From assembly GCA_001897435.1 (NCBI GenBank), contig MKSV01000004.1:434001-498000 (forward strand): DNA of 64,000 nucleotides. The letters are read 5' to 3'. The DNA comes from Acidobacteriales bacterium 59-55. Lineage in GTDB: Bacteria > Acidobacteriota > Terriglobia > Terriglobales > Acidobacteriaceae. The notes under the pieces were generated by a model that searched no databases, was not told where the DNA came from, and worked only from the letters and a program-made list of their open reading frames with translations. Every line of letters begins with the position of its first letter. Position 1 is the first letter of the stretch. The translations under genes and the position numbers were made by a program. This document shows positions 9,424 to 18,063 of this stretch, piece by piece.

Positions 9424-10911
9424 CTATTTCTTTGTATTGGCGAGCTTCTTCTGGACGTCTAGAAAGCGGCGAACGCGGTCGAGCGAACGGGCTTTGCCGA
9501 AGACTACCAGGCTTTCAAGCAGTGGGGGCGACATGGTGCTGCCGGTGATGATGGCGCGCAGCAGCATGAAGTTCTCCTTGACCGACCAGGACTTTTCTTC
9601 GCCCAGCTTTTTGAGCGCCGGCTCTAACGCTTCGTGTGTCCAGTCGGTGGCTTCGAGGACGGTGAGTTGTTCGGCGGTGAAGGCCAGCGTCTCTTCCAGG
9701 GCGCGCTTTTTGGGCAGGAAGACCTCCTGCGAGGGCATGACGTCGTCGCGGAAGAAGAAGCCGGTGAGGTCGCCGAACTGGCCGAGAGTTTCGACGCGGG
9801 TCTGGATCAGCGCCGCGATTCCGCGGAGGTAGCCGTCGGAGAGGACGGTGCTGCGCAGTGCGGTGTAGAAGTCTTCGGGAGTGATGGCGCGGAGATACTC
9901 GCCGTTGAGCCACCTGAGCTTGGTGAGGTCGAAGACGGGGCCGCCGAGACGGATGTTGGTAAAGACAAAATGCTCGACCATCTCGGCGAGGGTGAACTTT
10001 TCTGTGCCGCCGTTGAGGTCTGCCGGCACGCCGCCGCCCATCAGTCCGAGGAAGTTGATGAGGGCTTCGGGAAGGAAGCCGCTCTCGCGGTAGTAGATGA
10101 GCGAGACCGGATTTTTGCGCTTGGAGATCTTGGATTTGTCGATGTTCCGCAGCAGCGGCATGTGCCAGAAGCGGGGAAGCGGCCAGCCGAAGGCCTTGTA
10201 GAGCAGAACGTGTTTCGGCGTGGAGGAGATCCACTCCTCGGCGCGGATGACGTCGGTGATGTGCATGAGGCGGTCGTCGACGACGTTGGCGAGGTGATAG
10301 GTGGGGAAGCCGTCGGACTTCATCAGCACCTGGTCGTCAACGTTGGAATGCTCGAAGGTGATGTCGCCGCGCAGTTCATCGCGGAAGGTGGTCGAGCCTT
10401 CGGTGGGGACGGCCATGCGGATGACGTAGGGCTTGTTGGAAGCGAGATTGGCTTCGATCTGCTCGCGCGTGAGATGGCGGCAGGTGCCGGGATAGCGGGG
10501 CGGCAGCTTGGCAGCGATCTGCTGCTTGCGGGCGGCGTCGAGTTCTTCGGCGGTGCAGAAGCAGCGGTAGGCGGAGCCGTTGGTCAGCAGAATTTCAGCG
10601 TGATCGCGGTAGATTTCGGTGCGTTCGGACTGGCGGTAGGGGCCGTAGGGGCCACCGACATCGGGGCCTTCGTCCCAGCCGAGTCCAAGCCAGCGGAGGG
10701 TGTCGAAGATCATCTGCTCGGAGGTGGAGACAAAGCGGGCACGGTCGGTGTCTTCAATGCGAAGGACGAATTTTCCGCCGCGCTGGCGGGCGTAGATGTA
10801 GTTCAACAGGCCGATGTATGCGGTGCCGACGTGGGGGTCGCCGGTGGGACTGGGAGCGATGCGGACGCGGATAGGGGCTTCTGTGCTGTTCTCTGTGTTG
10901 TTCGTTGTCAT
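9424..10911 (-). CDS. gltX: Glutamyl-tRNA synthetase
   Basis: Class I aminoacyl-tRNA synthetase of 495 residues that charges tRNA-Glu. The HIGH-like motif appears as PSPTGDPHVGTAYIGL near residue 20, and the KMSKS-like motif as KSKISKRKNP near residue 255. The C-terminal alpha-helical anticodon-binding domain is complete. Monocistronic as far as can be seen. Confidence 0.96.
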   Translation of the reverse strand: MTTNNTENSTEAPIRVRIAPSPTGDPHVGTAYIGLLNYIYARQRGGKFVLRIEDTDRARFVSTSEQMIFDTLRWLGLGWDEGPDVGGPYGPYRQSERTEIYRDHAEILLTNGSAYRCFCTAEELDAARKQQIAAKLPPRYPGTCRHLTREQIEANLASNKPYVIRMAVPTEGSTTFRDELRGDITFEHSNVDDQVLMKSDGFPTYHLANVVDDRLMHITDVIRAEEWISSTPKHVLLYKAFGWPLPRFWHMPLLRNIDKSKISKRKNPVSLIYYRESGFLPEALINFLGLMGGGVPADLNGGTEKFTLAEMVEHFVFTNIRLGGPVFDLTKLRWLNGEYLRAITPEDFYTALRSTVLSDGYLRGIAALIQTRVETLGQFGDLTGFFFRDDVMPSQEVFLPKKRALEETLAFTAEQLTVLEATDWTHEALEPALKKLGEEKSWSVKENFMLLRAIITGSTMSPPLLESLVVFGKARSLDRVRRFLDVQKKLANTKK

Positions 10912-11327
10912 GATATTGGCTTAGACTTCGATGCTAGCAGAGCGAGGCGGGAGGGGTGTTCAAGCTCTCTTGTTTATCCGTCCGGGTCACAAGACGACGG
11001 AAGGGAACCGGCGACTTGCTGGCGCGTATCTTATGAGTGCAAGCCACGTTCTTCATCCGGAGGATGGACAGGAAGCCTGAGTGTTACCCCTAAACTTCTG
11101 AAATCAGAGAGTAAGTTATGATGAGAATAGTTAGCGGTCGGCGTAGGCCCGGTGGATGCGCTGGACTAACTTTCTTTATAGAGAAAAACTTGATTTTACA
11201 TGTTGGACTGCAACTTTTAACGGCCAGACGATGCCATCTTGTTGCACCTATGACACTTACAATCGGGATATTGGCAGGGGAACGCTCCTGAGCCCGGGGT
11301 TGTGGAATAGGACTGGATCGTCCAAAT
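10912..11327. other. Intergenic region between gltX and the LacI-type regulator
   Basis: About 415 bases between divergent genes, which should include both promoters. The part from 11090 to 11230 is AT-rich. I see no convincing palindrome matching the LacI-type boxes found at 14647 and 25861, and no RNA gene. Confidence 0.4.
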
Positions 11328-12377
11328 ATGAATATCAAAGCTGTCGCCCGAAGAGCAGGCGTCTCCACTGCTACTGTGTCGCGGACCATCAACGGCTCCG
11401 ACAAAGTTACACCGAAGACCGCGGAACGGGTTCGCCGCGCGGTCGAAGCTCTGCAGTTTTATCCCGACACGAACGCGCGCTCTCTCGGCTCGGGCCGAAG
11501 CAGCCTCTACGGACTCATCATCTCAGATATCACCAACCCTTTCTTTCCGGAGCTGGTGAAGGCTTTTGAGGATATAGCCGTCGAGCATGGCCAGGAGGTG
11601 CTGGTCGCCAACACCAACTACGATCCGGCGCGGATGGAGAGTTGTGTCACACGCATGATGCAGCGCAAGGTGGATGGCGTAGCCATCATGACCTCGGAGA
11701 TGGAAGATCGCCTTATCAGGGTCTTCAATCACCGGAATATTCCCTTGGTTTTTATGGACGTCGGCGCGCCGGGCCCTGGCGTGAGTCGTGTGCGCGTGGA
11801 CCATGCCGCCGGCGTTGCCATGTCGATGGATCATTTGATTGGCCTCGGCCACCGGAAGATTGCCTTCATCAGTGGACCGCTTGACCTGTTCTCAGCCCGC
11901 AGGCGCTTCGAAGGGTTCCTTGAGAGCCTCGATCGCCATGGCCTCAAGCGTGATTCCGCCATGATTGAAGAAGCTAACCACCGTGCGGATGGCGGTCATG
12001 ACGCGATGAAGCGCATTCTTGATTCAGGAGCGAAGCCGACAGCGATTGTCGCCTCGAACGATCTGACGGCGATTGGAGCGATGGGTGCTATCCACGAGCG
12101 CGGGCTGCGTATTCCTGAAGATATTTCGATCGTGGGTTATGACGACATCCAACTGAGCGCCTACACGCAGCCGTCGTTAACAACCTTGCGACTGCCGCGA
12201 GCCGAGATTGCAAACGCGGCTTTTCGCGCCCTTTATAGTGCGTTACAGTCTGAGGCGAAGAAGCCCTATGTGGGGCAGGACTACGACATTCAGCCCACGT
12301 TGATCCCGCGTGAATCGACGGGGCCGATTCCTCGAGGTGAGGCTAAACAGACTCGGAAGGGGAAGCCGTCCAACTGA
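11328..12377 (+). CDS. LacI-family transcriptional regulator
   Basis: A 349-residue regulator with the N-terminal LacI helix-turn-helix ([20 protein letters not shown]), the hinge helix, and a periplasmic-binding-protein-like effector domain (motifs [15 protein letters not shown] and [12 protein letters not shown]). It precedes a convergent GH35 gene and a receptor/hydrolase locus. Two near-identical palindromes, GAAAACGTTTTC at 14647 and its one-base variant at 25863, lie in front of the receptor and the GH127-GH31 operon and have the central CG expected of LacI-family sites. I infer that this protein represses that locus until a sugar from the target glycan binds. The effector is unknown. 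Confidence 0.92.
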   Translation: MNIKAVARRAGVSTATVSRTINGSDKVTPKTAERVRRAVEALQFYPDTNARSLGSGRSSLYGLIISDITNPFFPELVKAFEDIAVEHGQEVLVANTNYDPARMESCVTRMMQRKVDGVAIMTSEMEDRLIRVFNHRNIPLVFMDVGAPGPGVSRVRVDHAAGVAMSMDHLIGLGHRKIAFISGPLDLFSARRRFEGFLESLDRHGLKRDSAMIEEANHRADGGHDAMKRILDSGAKPTAIVASNDLTAIGAMGAIHERGLRIPEDISIVGYDDIQLSAYTQPSLTTLRLPRAEIANAAFRALYSALQSEAKKPYVGQDYDIQPTLIPRESTGPIPRGEAKQTRKGKPSN

Positions 12378-12685
12378 ACTCGACGGTCTGCGAGCCGAGG
12401 GTGTTTTGCCGTGAGCCTCGCAGTTTCGGCCTGCTCCTCCGCGCCAATCCATACCGCTCCGGTTCCACCGATCAATGCGAATGGATTATCTCCGATGAAC
12501 TCCGCCGGCCCTTGAATTGGAATGGGACCGTTGGCGTAGGTTCGCACGGTGTATTTGCAGGAATGCAGAGTCCGGCCATGCAGAACAGCAAGGAAGGACG
12601 GCGAATAAGCGGATACATAAGTTAGAAGTCCTCAGGCTGTACTGATCATCCTAGGGAGAAAACCAGAGAGACGCTGACAGAGATG
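12378..12685. other. Intergenic region between convergent LacI regulator and GH35
   Basis: About 308 bases with no believable gene. It holds one arm of an inverted repeat at 12654-12662 whose other arm overlaps the GH35 stop codon (see the terminator entry). Nothing else is recognised. Confidence 0.4.
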
Positions 12686-12697
12686 CTATTTTCTCCC
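12654..12697 (-). terminator. Possible terminator-like inverted repeat at the end of the GH35 gene
   Basis: Arms GGGAGAAAA at 12654-12662 and TTTTCTCCC at 12689-12697 are perfectly complementary over nine bases with a 26-base loop. The upstream arm (on the minus strand) spans the last GH35 codons. The long loop and lack of a clear U-tract after the stem make it weak. Confidence 0.3.
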
Positions 12698-14374
12698 TCG
12701 AATACTGTCGTCGTAGAGTGGTAGTTTGTGCAGGAGGATGCGGACTACAGACTTATTCGGCCCTCTGAAATTGAGTCCGCGATCCGTCTGATCCCCATTC
12801 CATATACGGGAAGTCTGCCAGCTGCCGTCAACATACTGTCCTTCATCCGCCCGCAGAATCTCGATCTGCTCGGTCGGCGATGGGGTTCCGGATGTATCGC
12901 GAAGGCTGAAGCTGACGCTGGCGTCGAAGCCGGTTACCAGAAATTCAAGCGGCCCTAATTGGGCAACGATCGCTCTGCCATGTTGATCCCCGGTTCCGGG
13001 TGGCGTCTCTCCGTCTCGCTGCGGGAAGCCGAAGGAGACAATCGCATCCACATCGCCGAAGTGCAGGCGTTGGCGAGGCATCCCCCTTTGTTCAACGGCG
13101 GTTTGCAGCTTGCCGTCGAAGTTGAGTTGCGCAAGTTCAGCAGCCATTGGCTTGAGAAGGGCGTAGTTCTCCGACAAGGTCTCAGGCACTTTATGTTCGC
13201 CGCCCCACCAGCCGGTATAGTCCACCCCGAACGGAGAGAAACCGATGGCACCATGACCGAGCGCGTAAAAGAAAAACGCCCCAAAGTTTGCGCCTCTTCC
13301 AGTCTCCGGAATGAAGAGGGCATTGTCGTCGCGATGGTAGGTGGCGATCACAGCGTGGTACAGGTCTCTATTGTCTGAATAAAAATCAGGGGCCAGAACA
13401 TCGATTGACGGGGCAGCTGCCTTCCAGATGGCGATATTGCCCTGCTGGGGGCCGCCACTTGGATACTCCTGCCCGGGACTCGGATGGTCGCGATTTTCGA
13501 GCGCGGCGACAGGGTAAGTGATCCACACATTGCAATACATCGGCAAGGGATATTCTGCCTTGCCGGCACGAGCGACCTCGCCGATGTAGTGTGCGGTTGA
13601 ATAGGCTGCAAAGCGCTCATCCGCATCCGCGCCGAAGACCTTAGACCAGGTTCCGTTTTCCTTGTGCAGGGAGCGTGTCAGGTCTGGAGGAACTTGCCCG
13701 TCAAACTCCTTCTGGGCAGTTGCGGAGAAGTCGCGCACGGAGCCGATTGAGCCCGACTCGTTCTCGACCTGGATCATGATGACGGTATGCTGGGCCGCGT
13801 CAATCTCCTTGACATGCCGCATCAGCGCAGAGAAGGCGTGTTTGTCTGCTTCCAGGTTATTCGTCGAGTTGGGCGAAAGGACGTCGAGAACTTTTCCGTA
13901 GGAACTGATCTCGCGCGGATACTTCTGGGGATTGTTTTTCACCCACTCCGGCACATAATGCGCCTGGCCGTTCTTCCATGTTCCGAACCAGAGCAATACC
14001 AGATGCAGATGGTGTTTCCGCGCGCCGTTGACCAGCAGATCGACTGTTGCAAAGTCGAATTTGCCGGGCTCCGGCTCCATCGTCTCCCAATAGACGGGGG
14101 CCTCGACCGTGTTGACATGCATATCCTCGAGCGCAGGCCAGACCTTGGGAAGTTCGCTCGCCCATGAACTGGAGTTGTTGATTTGTGCGCCAAGCATGAG
14201 GAATGGCTTGCCTTCGACCATGAGCGCAAATCGGCCATCTTTTTTCTCCAGCCGGGGCATATCCTGGGCGAGAGAAGGTACGGTCAGGCAGCAAAGAAGA
14301 GGCAAGAGTCCGAGAGCGCAAGTAAACTTTTTCAAGGAATCTCCAATCCTGTCCAATTTAGTACCGGCATCCAT
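12686..14374 (-). CDS. Secreted GH35-type beta-galactosidase
   Basis: A 562-residue glycosidase with a signal peptide (about residues 17-36, ending SLAQ). The barrel carries the GH35 acid/base motif as IQVENESGS and the putative nucleophile Glu in FIPETGRGAN. After the barrel comes a C-terminal beta-rich region containing a conserved LVTGFDASVSF stretch, like the small extra domain of Caulobacter-type GH35 enzymes. It probably removes terminal beta-galactose from plant glycans. It is convergent with the LacI regulator and divergent from the TonB receptor, so it shares the 14375-14712 control region. Confidence 0.85.
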   Translation of the reverse strand: MDAGTKLDRIGDSLKKFTCALGLLPLLCCLTVPSLAQDMPRLEKKDGRFALMVEGKPFLMLGAQINNSSSWASELPKVWPALEDMHVNTVEAPVYWETMEPEPGKFDFATVDLLVNGARKHHLHLVLLWFGTWKNGQAHYVPEWVKNNPQKYPREISSYGKVLDVLSPNSTNNLEADKHAFSALMRHVKEIDAAQHTVIMIQVENESGSIGSVRDFSATAQKEFDGQVPPDLTRSLHKENGTWSKVFGADADERFAAYSTAHYIGEVARAGKAEYPLPMYCNVWITYPVAALENRDHPSPGQEYPSGGPQQGNIAIWKAAAPSIDVLAPDFYSDNRDLYHAVIATYHRDDNALFIPETGRGANFGAFFFYALGHGAIGFSPFGVDYTGWWGGEHKVPETLSENYALLKPMAAELAQLNFDGKLQTAVEQRGMPRQRLHFGDVDAIVSFGFPQRDGETPPGTGDQHGRAIVAQLGPLEFLVTGFDASVSFSLRDTSGTPSPTEQIEILRADEGQYVDGSWQTSRIWNGDQTDRGLNFRGPNKSVVRILLHKLPLYDDSIRGRK

Positions 14375-14438
14375 GGCTTTCGCGCGGTGCAGTCCAATCT
14401 ATTTTGGCCGTTACCACTAAACGACAAAAGCGATGCTG

Positions 14439-14453
14439 TGTAAAGCGGTTACA
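14439..14453. promoter_or_regulatory. Palindromic operator candidate TGTAA-N5-TTACA
   Basis: Perfect five-base arms TGTAA and TTACA separated by AGCGG, centred about 72 bases upstream of the GH35 start codon. Its layout resembles a LacI/CcpA-type site, but it differs from the GAAAACGTTTTC boxes, so a second regulator is possible. Confidence 0.35.
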
Positions 14454-14522
14454 TGGGTTGGGAACTACGGGTCATTGCGGGATTTGTGCTTTATGGGTGG
14501 GAAAAGGTGTTTGAAACCTCGA

Positions 14523-14546
14523 ATTAAAACGTATTTACGTTTAAAT
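14523..14546. promoter_or_regulatory. AT-rich palindrome in the GH35/TonB receptor divergent region
   Basis: The core AAACGTA-TT-TACGTTT (14527-14542) is a perfect inverted repeat and extends to 24 bases with a single mismatched pair. It is upstream of the candidate receptor promoter at 14568. Activator or repressor binding is inferred from symmetry only. Confidence 0.4.
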
Positions 14547-14567
14547 GCATTTAAGTATATTTTCCTC

Positions 14568-14597
14568 TTGACCACACTTCTGGGATGCGCCTATGCT
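14568..14597 (+). promoter_or_regulatory. Candidate sigma-70 promoter of the TonB receptor gene
   Basis: TTGACC (14568-14573) and TATGCT (14592-14597) are spaced by 18 bases. A transcript from here would begin near 14604, placing the LacI-type palindrome at 14647 downstream of the start as a roadblock. Confidence 0.4.
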
Positions 14598-14646
14598 TCT
14601 CTTCAGATTTTTCTTCAAGTTGTTGAGTGAGTTTTGCTTTATTTGA

Positions 14647-14658
14647 GAAAACGTTTTC
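14647..14658. promoter_or_regulatory. LacI-type operator candidate GAAAACGTTTTC
   Basis: A perfect 12-base palindrome with central CG, centred 60 bases upstream of the TonB receptor start. A copy with one changed base lies 69 bases upstream of the GH127-GH31 operon at 25861. Repetition of the same box before two carbohydrate transcription units, near a LacI-family gene, supports an operator. Confidence 0.65.
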
Positions 14659-14712
14659 GCTACCCTTTCTTTTTCATTAGCCCAAAGCCAATGGAAATAG
14701 GGAGGGGAGCTT

Positions 14713-17700
14713 ATGGAGGGTGTCCAGATGGATCGTATTAAGTATTTCTTTTCGCTGTGTTTTCTGTTGAGTTTTCTATTCATCGTTCCAAGCGCTCATG
14801 CGCAATTCAGTGGAACGATCTCCGGCGTTGTCCTCGACCCCAGCGGCGCGATGGTGCCCGGAGCTACCATCTCCCTTCGCAACACTGCGACCGGACAACA
14901 GCGAACTGCCGTTACAACCGATGCGGGTGTCTATCAATTTGTCAGCCTGGCTCCGGGGCCCTACGAACTCTCGGCGACGATGAGGGGATTCAGCGCATCG
15001 CGAACCACGGTGACGCTCCAGACTAACCAGACCATGAATGTCCCCATCAACCTCGCCGTGGGCAGCGCGACGCAGGTGGTCGATGTCACCTCGACCGCTC
15101 CGCTGCTGGATACGGCGGATACACGCCTCCAGGAGACTCTCTCGACTCAAGTCCTCTCGTCCTTGCCTCTTGCCGGCCGGAGCATGATCTCCCTGGTGAC
15201 GCTCGCCCCCGGCGTGACCGGGACGGGTATTACGTCAAACGGAAGCCCCGGATCGGGCCGCGACAATTTCTCGACCGAGACGCAGGTCGATGCCAGCGCG
15301 AACGGACAGGGCGCAGTCGGCAATATGTACATCGTGGATGGGTTGGATGTCAGCAGCTCGATTCGCCCCGGTGTTCTGAATATGACTCCTAACCCGGACT
15401 CGATTCAGGAGACCACGATCCAGACCAATACCTATAACGTCGACTACGGCCGCGCCAGTTCCATTCAGATGACGATGACGACCAAATCCGGCGGGAATCA
15501 ATATCACGGCAATGCGAGCGACTACTTCACCTATCAAAAGCTCTTTGCCGGCACGCATTTCACGAAGAAATATAAGCCATTTCATAGCAATAACATCTCG
15601 GCTACGATTGGCGGCCCGATTATTCCGCATCACGACGGTTTCTTCTTCTTTGGAATTGAGCCGTTGAGGGCGTCGAACGCGACATCGTCCAGCATTACCT
15701 TTGAAGATCCGGCTTTTACCGCTTTTGCTGCTAAAACCTTTCCCGACACGATTGGGACAAAGCTGCTTACAACATATCCAGTAAGCAAGGTCTCCAATGT
15801 GCAGGTCGTGTCGACAGCGGCATCTCTCTATCCGGTAAATACGGATGGCACACCCATCTGCGGAACGCCCTCTACGTTCAATCTGCCGTGCGACACAGCC
15901 ATGCTGGACAGCGGAAACTATTCGGATACGTCCTATCGCAATGGTCTACAGTTCAACCTGCGCCTGGACAAAAACTTCAGCAAGGACCGCTTGTATGGCA
16001 CGTATTACCGGACGACGCTCAAGAGCAATGGAACGAACCCGCGCGCCGCGTTCAATACCACCAATACCTTCAGCCAGTATGCGATTCAGGTGAACGAAAC
16101 CCACACTTTCAGCCCGGACACATTGAATGAAGCGGCATTCGCAGCGATGCGCGTTGAAGGAATTCAGCCCGCAACGGGTCTGTTCAGCGTTCCGGTGGTG
16201 AATGTGACCGGCGTAGGCCGGGGCTTCGGCGCTGGATTCGCTCAAGGAGATTTCATCCAGCACAACTATCACTGGCGTGACGTGTTGACTCACATCTTCC
16301 GTTCGCACGATGTAAAGATTGGCTACGAAGGTCTCTTTGCCGATGACGTCGAAGTATTCAACGGGCCATACGATCAGCCGACGTTCAACTTCGACAGCCT
16401 GCTGGATCTCGCCAATGACGACGTCCATACCGAATCGGGCATCGCCTATAATCCGGTTACCGGTGAGAAGACGCAGTATGACTGGAATGCAGCCGGAGTG
16501 ACCCATGGCCTCTTTGTCGAAGATACATGGAAGATCAGCCAGAGAGTTACTCTCAACTATGGGCTGCGGTGGGATAACTATGGCAACCCCTACTCGCGGA
16601 GCGAGAACACGGCATTCGGAAATTTCTTCTATGGCCCGGGAGCAAATTTGCAGGAGAGGATCGCAAATGGCCTGGTGATCCAGCACCACCATGCTCTCAA
16701 CCGCTCCATCACCGATGTCTTCAGTCCACGCGCGGGCATTGCGTGGGATCCGGGTGGCGATGGGAAGTGGGTGGTCAAGGGCGGCGCGGGAATCTTCCAT
16801 AACTGGCCAACCCTTGCCAATCTGCAGGAACAGTATCGCGGCAATCCTCCCGGCAATATCTTTCCGACTTTCTTCCGGGGCGAGACGCCTGCTCCAATCT
16901 TCGGTCTGGGAACCTCGAACGACAAGCCGTTCAATTTCCCCTACCCGGAACTTCCGGCACGGCCTTTGAATGCCAAGGGCGGCATCGAGGGACTTCAATT
17001 CGCTATCGGGGGCATTGATCCTAACCTTGTCTCACCGGTGACCTATACCTACTCAGGGTCGGTAGACCGCGAACTTTCTTCCCATCTTGTTGCGAGCCTG
17101 GCTTACTCCGGATCCGTCGGTCGCAAGCTTCTCTCGGGCGGCGGGCAGGTCTACAACGTCAGCTATGGACAGGACATCAACGTACAGCAGGGCGATCTGA
17201 TTATTCACAACAGCACCGTTCCTACCCGGTTGAATACGAGCTTCGGATCGGTCTATTACACGCAGAACGATCGTGAGTCGAACTACAATGCATTCATCGC
17301 CGCCTTGCGTGGGCGGTTCCATCGCGCATTCTTCAACGCCTCGTACACCCGTTCTGCGTCAAAGGACGATACACAGGTCTACCCCACGTATCTGAACCCG
17401 CACCAGTACTATGGCCCATCGATATGGGATGCTCCGAACCGGTTCTCGTTGGCCTGGAGCTATGAGTTGCCCGAGGTCAATGGAGCGAGAGGCCTGGTTG
17501 GAAGGGTGGCGAGCGGATGGCAACTGAGCGGGACGACGATCCTGCAAAGCGGAAATCCGATCAACGTCTATACCAATGCTCCCTTTAAACCACTGGAGGA
17601 CGGCAGCGGGAAGTTCATCGGCTTTGCTCCCGGAAGCGGCGACTATAACGCCGATGGAGATAACTTTGACTTCCCGGATGTCGCCAGCTATAGCTATAAG

Positions 17701-18012
17701 AACGGAAGGCAGGATTATCTCAAAGGCATCTTTACGCCCGCGAACTTCACCACTCCGGCCTTTGGAACGGAAGGCAATGAGAAGTACAACAGCTTCCGCA
17801 CGCCCGGCTTCCAGCAGTGGGATGCGGCGTTGCTCAAGAATACGAGAATACGGGAGTCCGTGGCCTTCCAGCTTCGTTTCGAGTTCTTCAACGTCTTCAA
17901 CCATCCCAACCTGATCAACGTCGTCACCAATCAGGCAGACGGCAACTTTGGCAAGGCGACAAGTCAGGCAGTGCCGCGCTTTATCCAGATTGGTGGCAAT
18001 CTCACCTTCTGA
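14713..18012 (+). CDS. Oar-like TonB-dependent outer-membrane receptor with carboxypeptidase-regulatory domain
   Basis: A 1,099-residue outer-membrane protein with a signal peptide ending AHAQF. A carboxypeptidase-regulatory-like beta-sandwich spans about residues 35-115 (SGVVLDPSGAMVPGATISLRNTATG), then comes a plug-like region with YIVDGLDVSSS, and finally a long beta-barrel ending in the aromatic residue F. This architecture is the typical acidobacterial substitute for SusC; no SusD partner is adjacent. It probably imports oligosaccharides made by the neighbouring hydrolases. A second in-frame ATG at 14728 has GGAGG eight bases upstream and is an equally good start. A hairpin lies between its stop and the TPR gene. 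Confidence 0.9.
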   Translation: MEGVQMDRIKYFFSLCFLLSFLFIVPSAHAQFSGTISGVVLDPSGAMVPGATISLRNTATGQQRTAVTTDAGVYQFVSLAPGPYELSATMRGFSASRTTVTLQTNQTMNVPINLAVGSATQVVDVTSTAPLLDTADTRLQETLSTQVLSSLPLAGRSMISLVTLAPGVTGTGITSNGSPGSGRDNFSTETQVDASANGQGAVGNMYIVDGLDVSSSIRPGVLNMTPNPDSIQETTIQTNTYNVDYGRASSIQMTMTTKSGGNQYHGNASDYFTYQKLFAGTHFTKKYKPFHSNNISATIGGPIIPHHDGFFFFGIEPLRASNATSSSITFEDPAFTAFAAKTFPDTIGTKLLTTYPVSKVSNVQVVSTAASLYPVNTDGTPICGTPSTFNLPCDTAMLDSGNYSDTSYRNGLQFNLRLDKNFSKDRLYGTYYRTTLKSNGTNPRAAFNTTNTFSQYAIQVNETHTFSPDTLNEAAFAAMRVEGIQPATGLFSVPVVNVTGVGRGFGAGFAQGDFIQHNYHWRDVLTHIFRSHDVKIGYEGLFADDVEVFNGPYDQPTFNFDSLLDLANDDVHTESGIAYNPVTGEKTQYDWNAAGVTHGLFVEDTWKISQRVTLNYGLRWDNYGNPYSRSENTAFGNFFYGPGANLQERIANGLVIQHHHALNRSITDVFSPRAGIAWDPGGDGKWVVKGGAGIFHNWPTLANLQEQYRGNPPGNIFPTFFRGETPAPIFGLGTSNDKPFNFPYPELPARPLNAKGGIEGLQFAIGGIDPNLVSPVTYTYSGSVDRELSSHLVASLAYSGSVGRKLLSGGGQVYNVSYGQDINVQQGDLIIHNSTVPTRLNTSFGSVYYTQNDRESNYNAFIAALRGRFHRAFFNASYTRSASKDDTQVYPTYLNPHQYYGPSIWDAPNRFSLAWSYELPEVNGARGLVGRVASGWQLSGTTILQSGNPINVYTNAPFKPLEDGSGKFIGFAPGSGDYNADGDNFDFPDVASYSYKNGRQDYLKGIFTPANFTTPAFGTEGNEKYNSFRTPGFQQWDAALLKNTRIRESVAFQLRFEFFNVFNHPNLINVVTNQADGNFGKATSQAVPRFIQIGGNLTF

Positions 18013-18019
18013 TGCAGTC

Positions 18020-18051
18020 AAACCGTGGGCGGCTGATGCTGCCCACGGTTT
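18020..18051 (+). terminator. Stem-loop between TonB receptor and TPR gene
   Basis: Eleven-base perfect stem, AAACCGTGGGC at 18020-18030 and GCCCACGGTTT at 18041-18051, with a ten-base loop, eight bases after the receptor stop. It is followed by ATTGT, not a long U-run. It may be a partial terminator or a mRNA 3'-end stabiliser that lowers expression of the downstream TPR and GH127 genes. Confidence 0.6.
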
Positions 18052-18063
18052 ATTGTAGGAACC

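Noticed and set aside
9634-11121. 495-codon open frame on the plus strand
   Set aside because: Lies opposite gltX, whose product is certain. The translation shows no family motif and is a by-product of high GC content.
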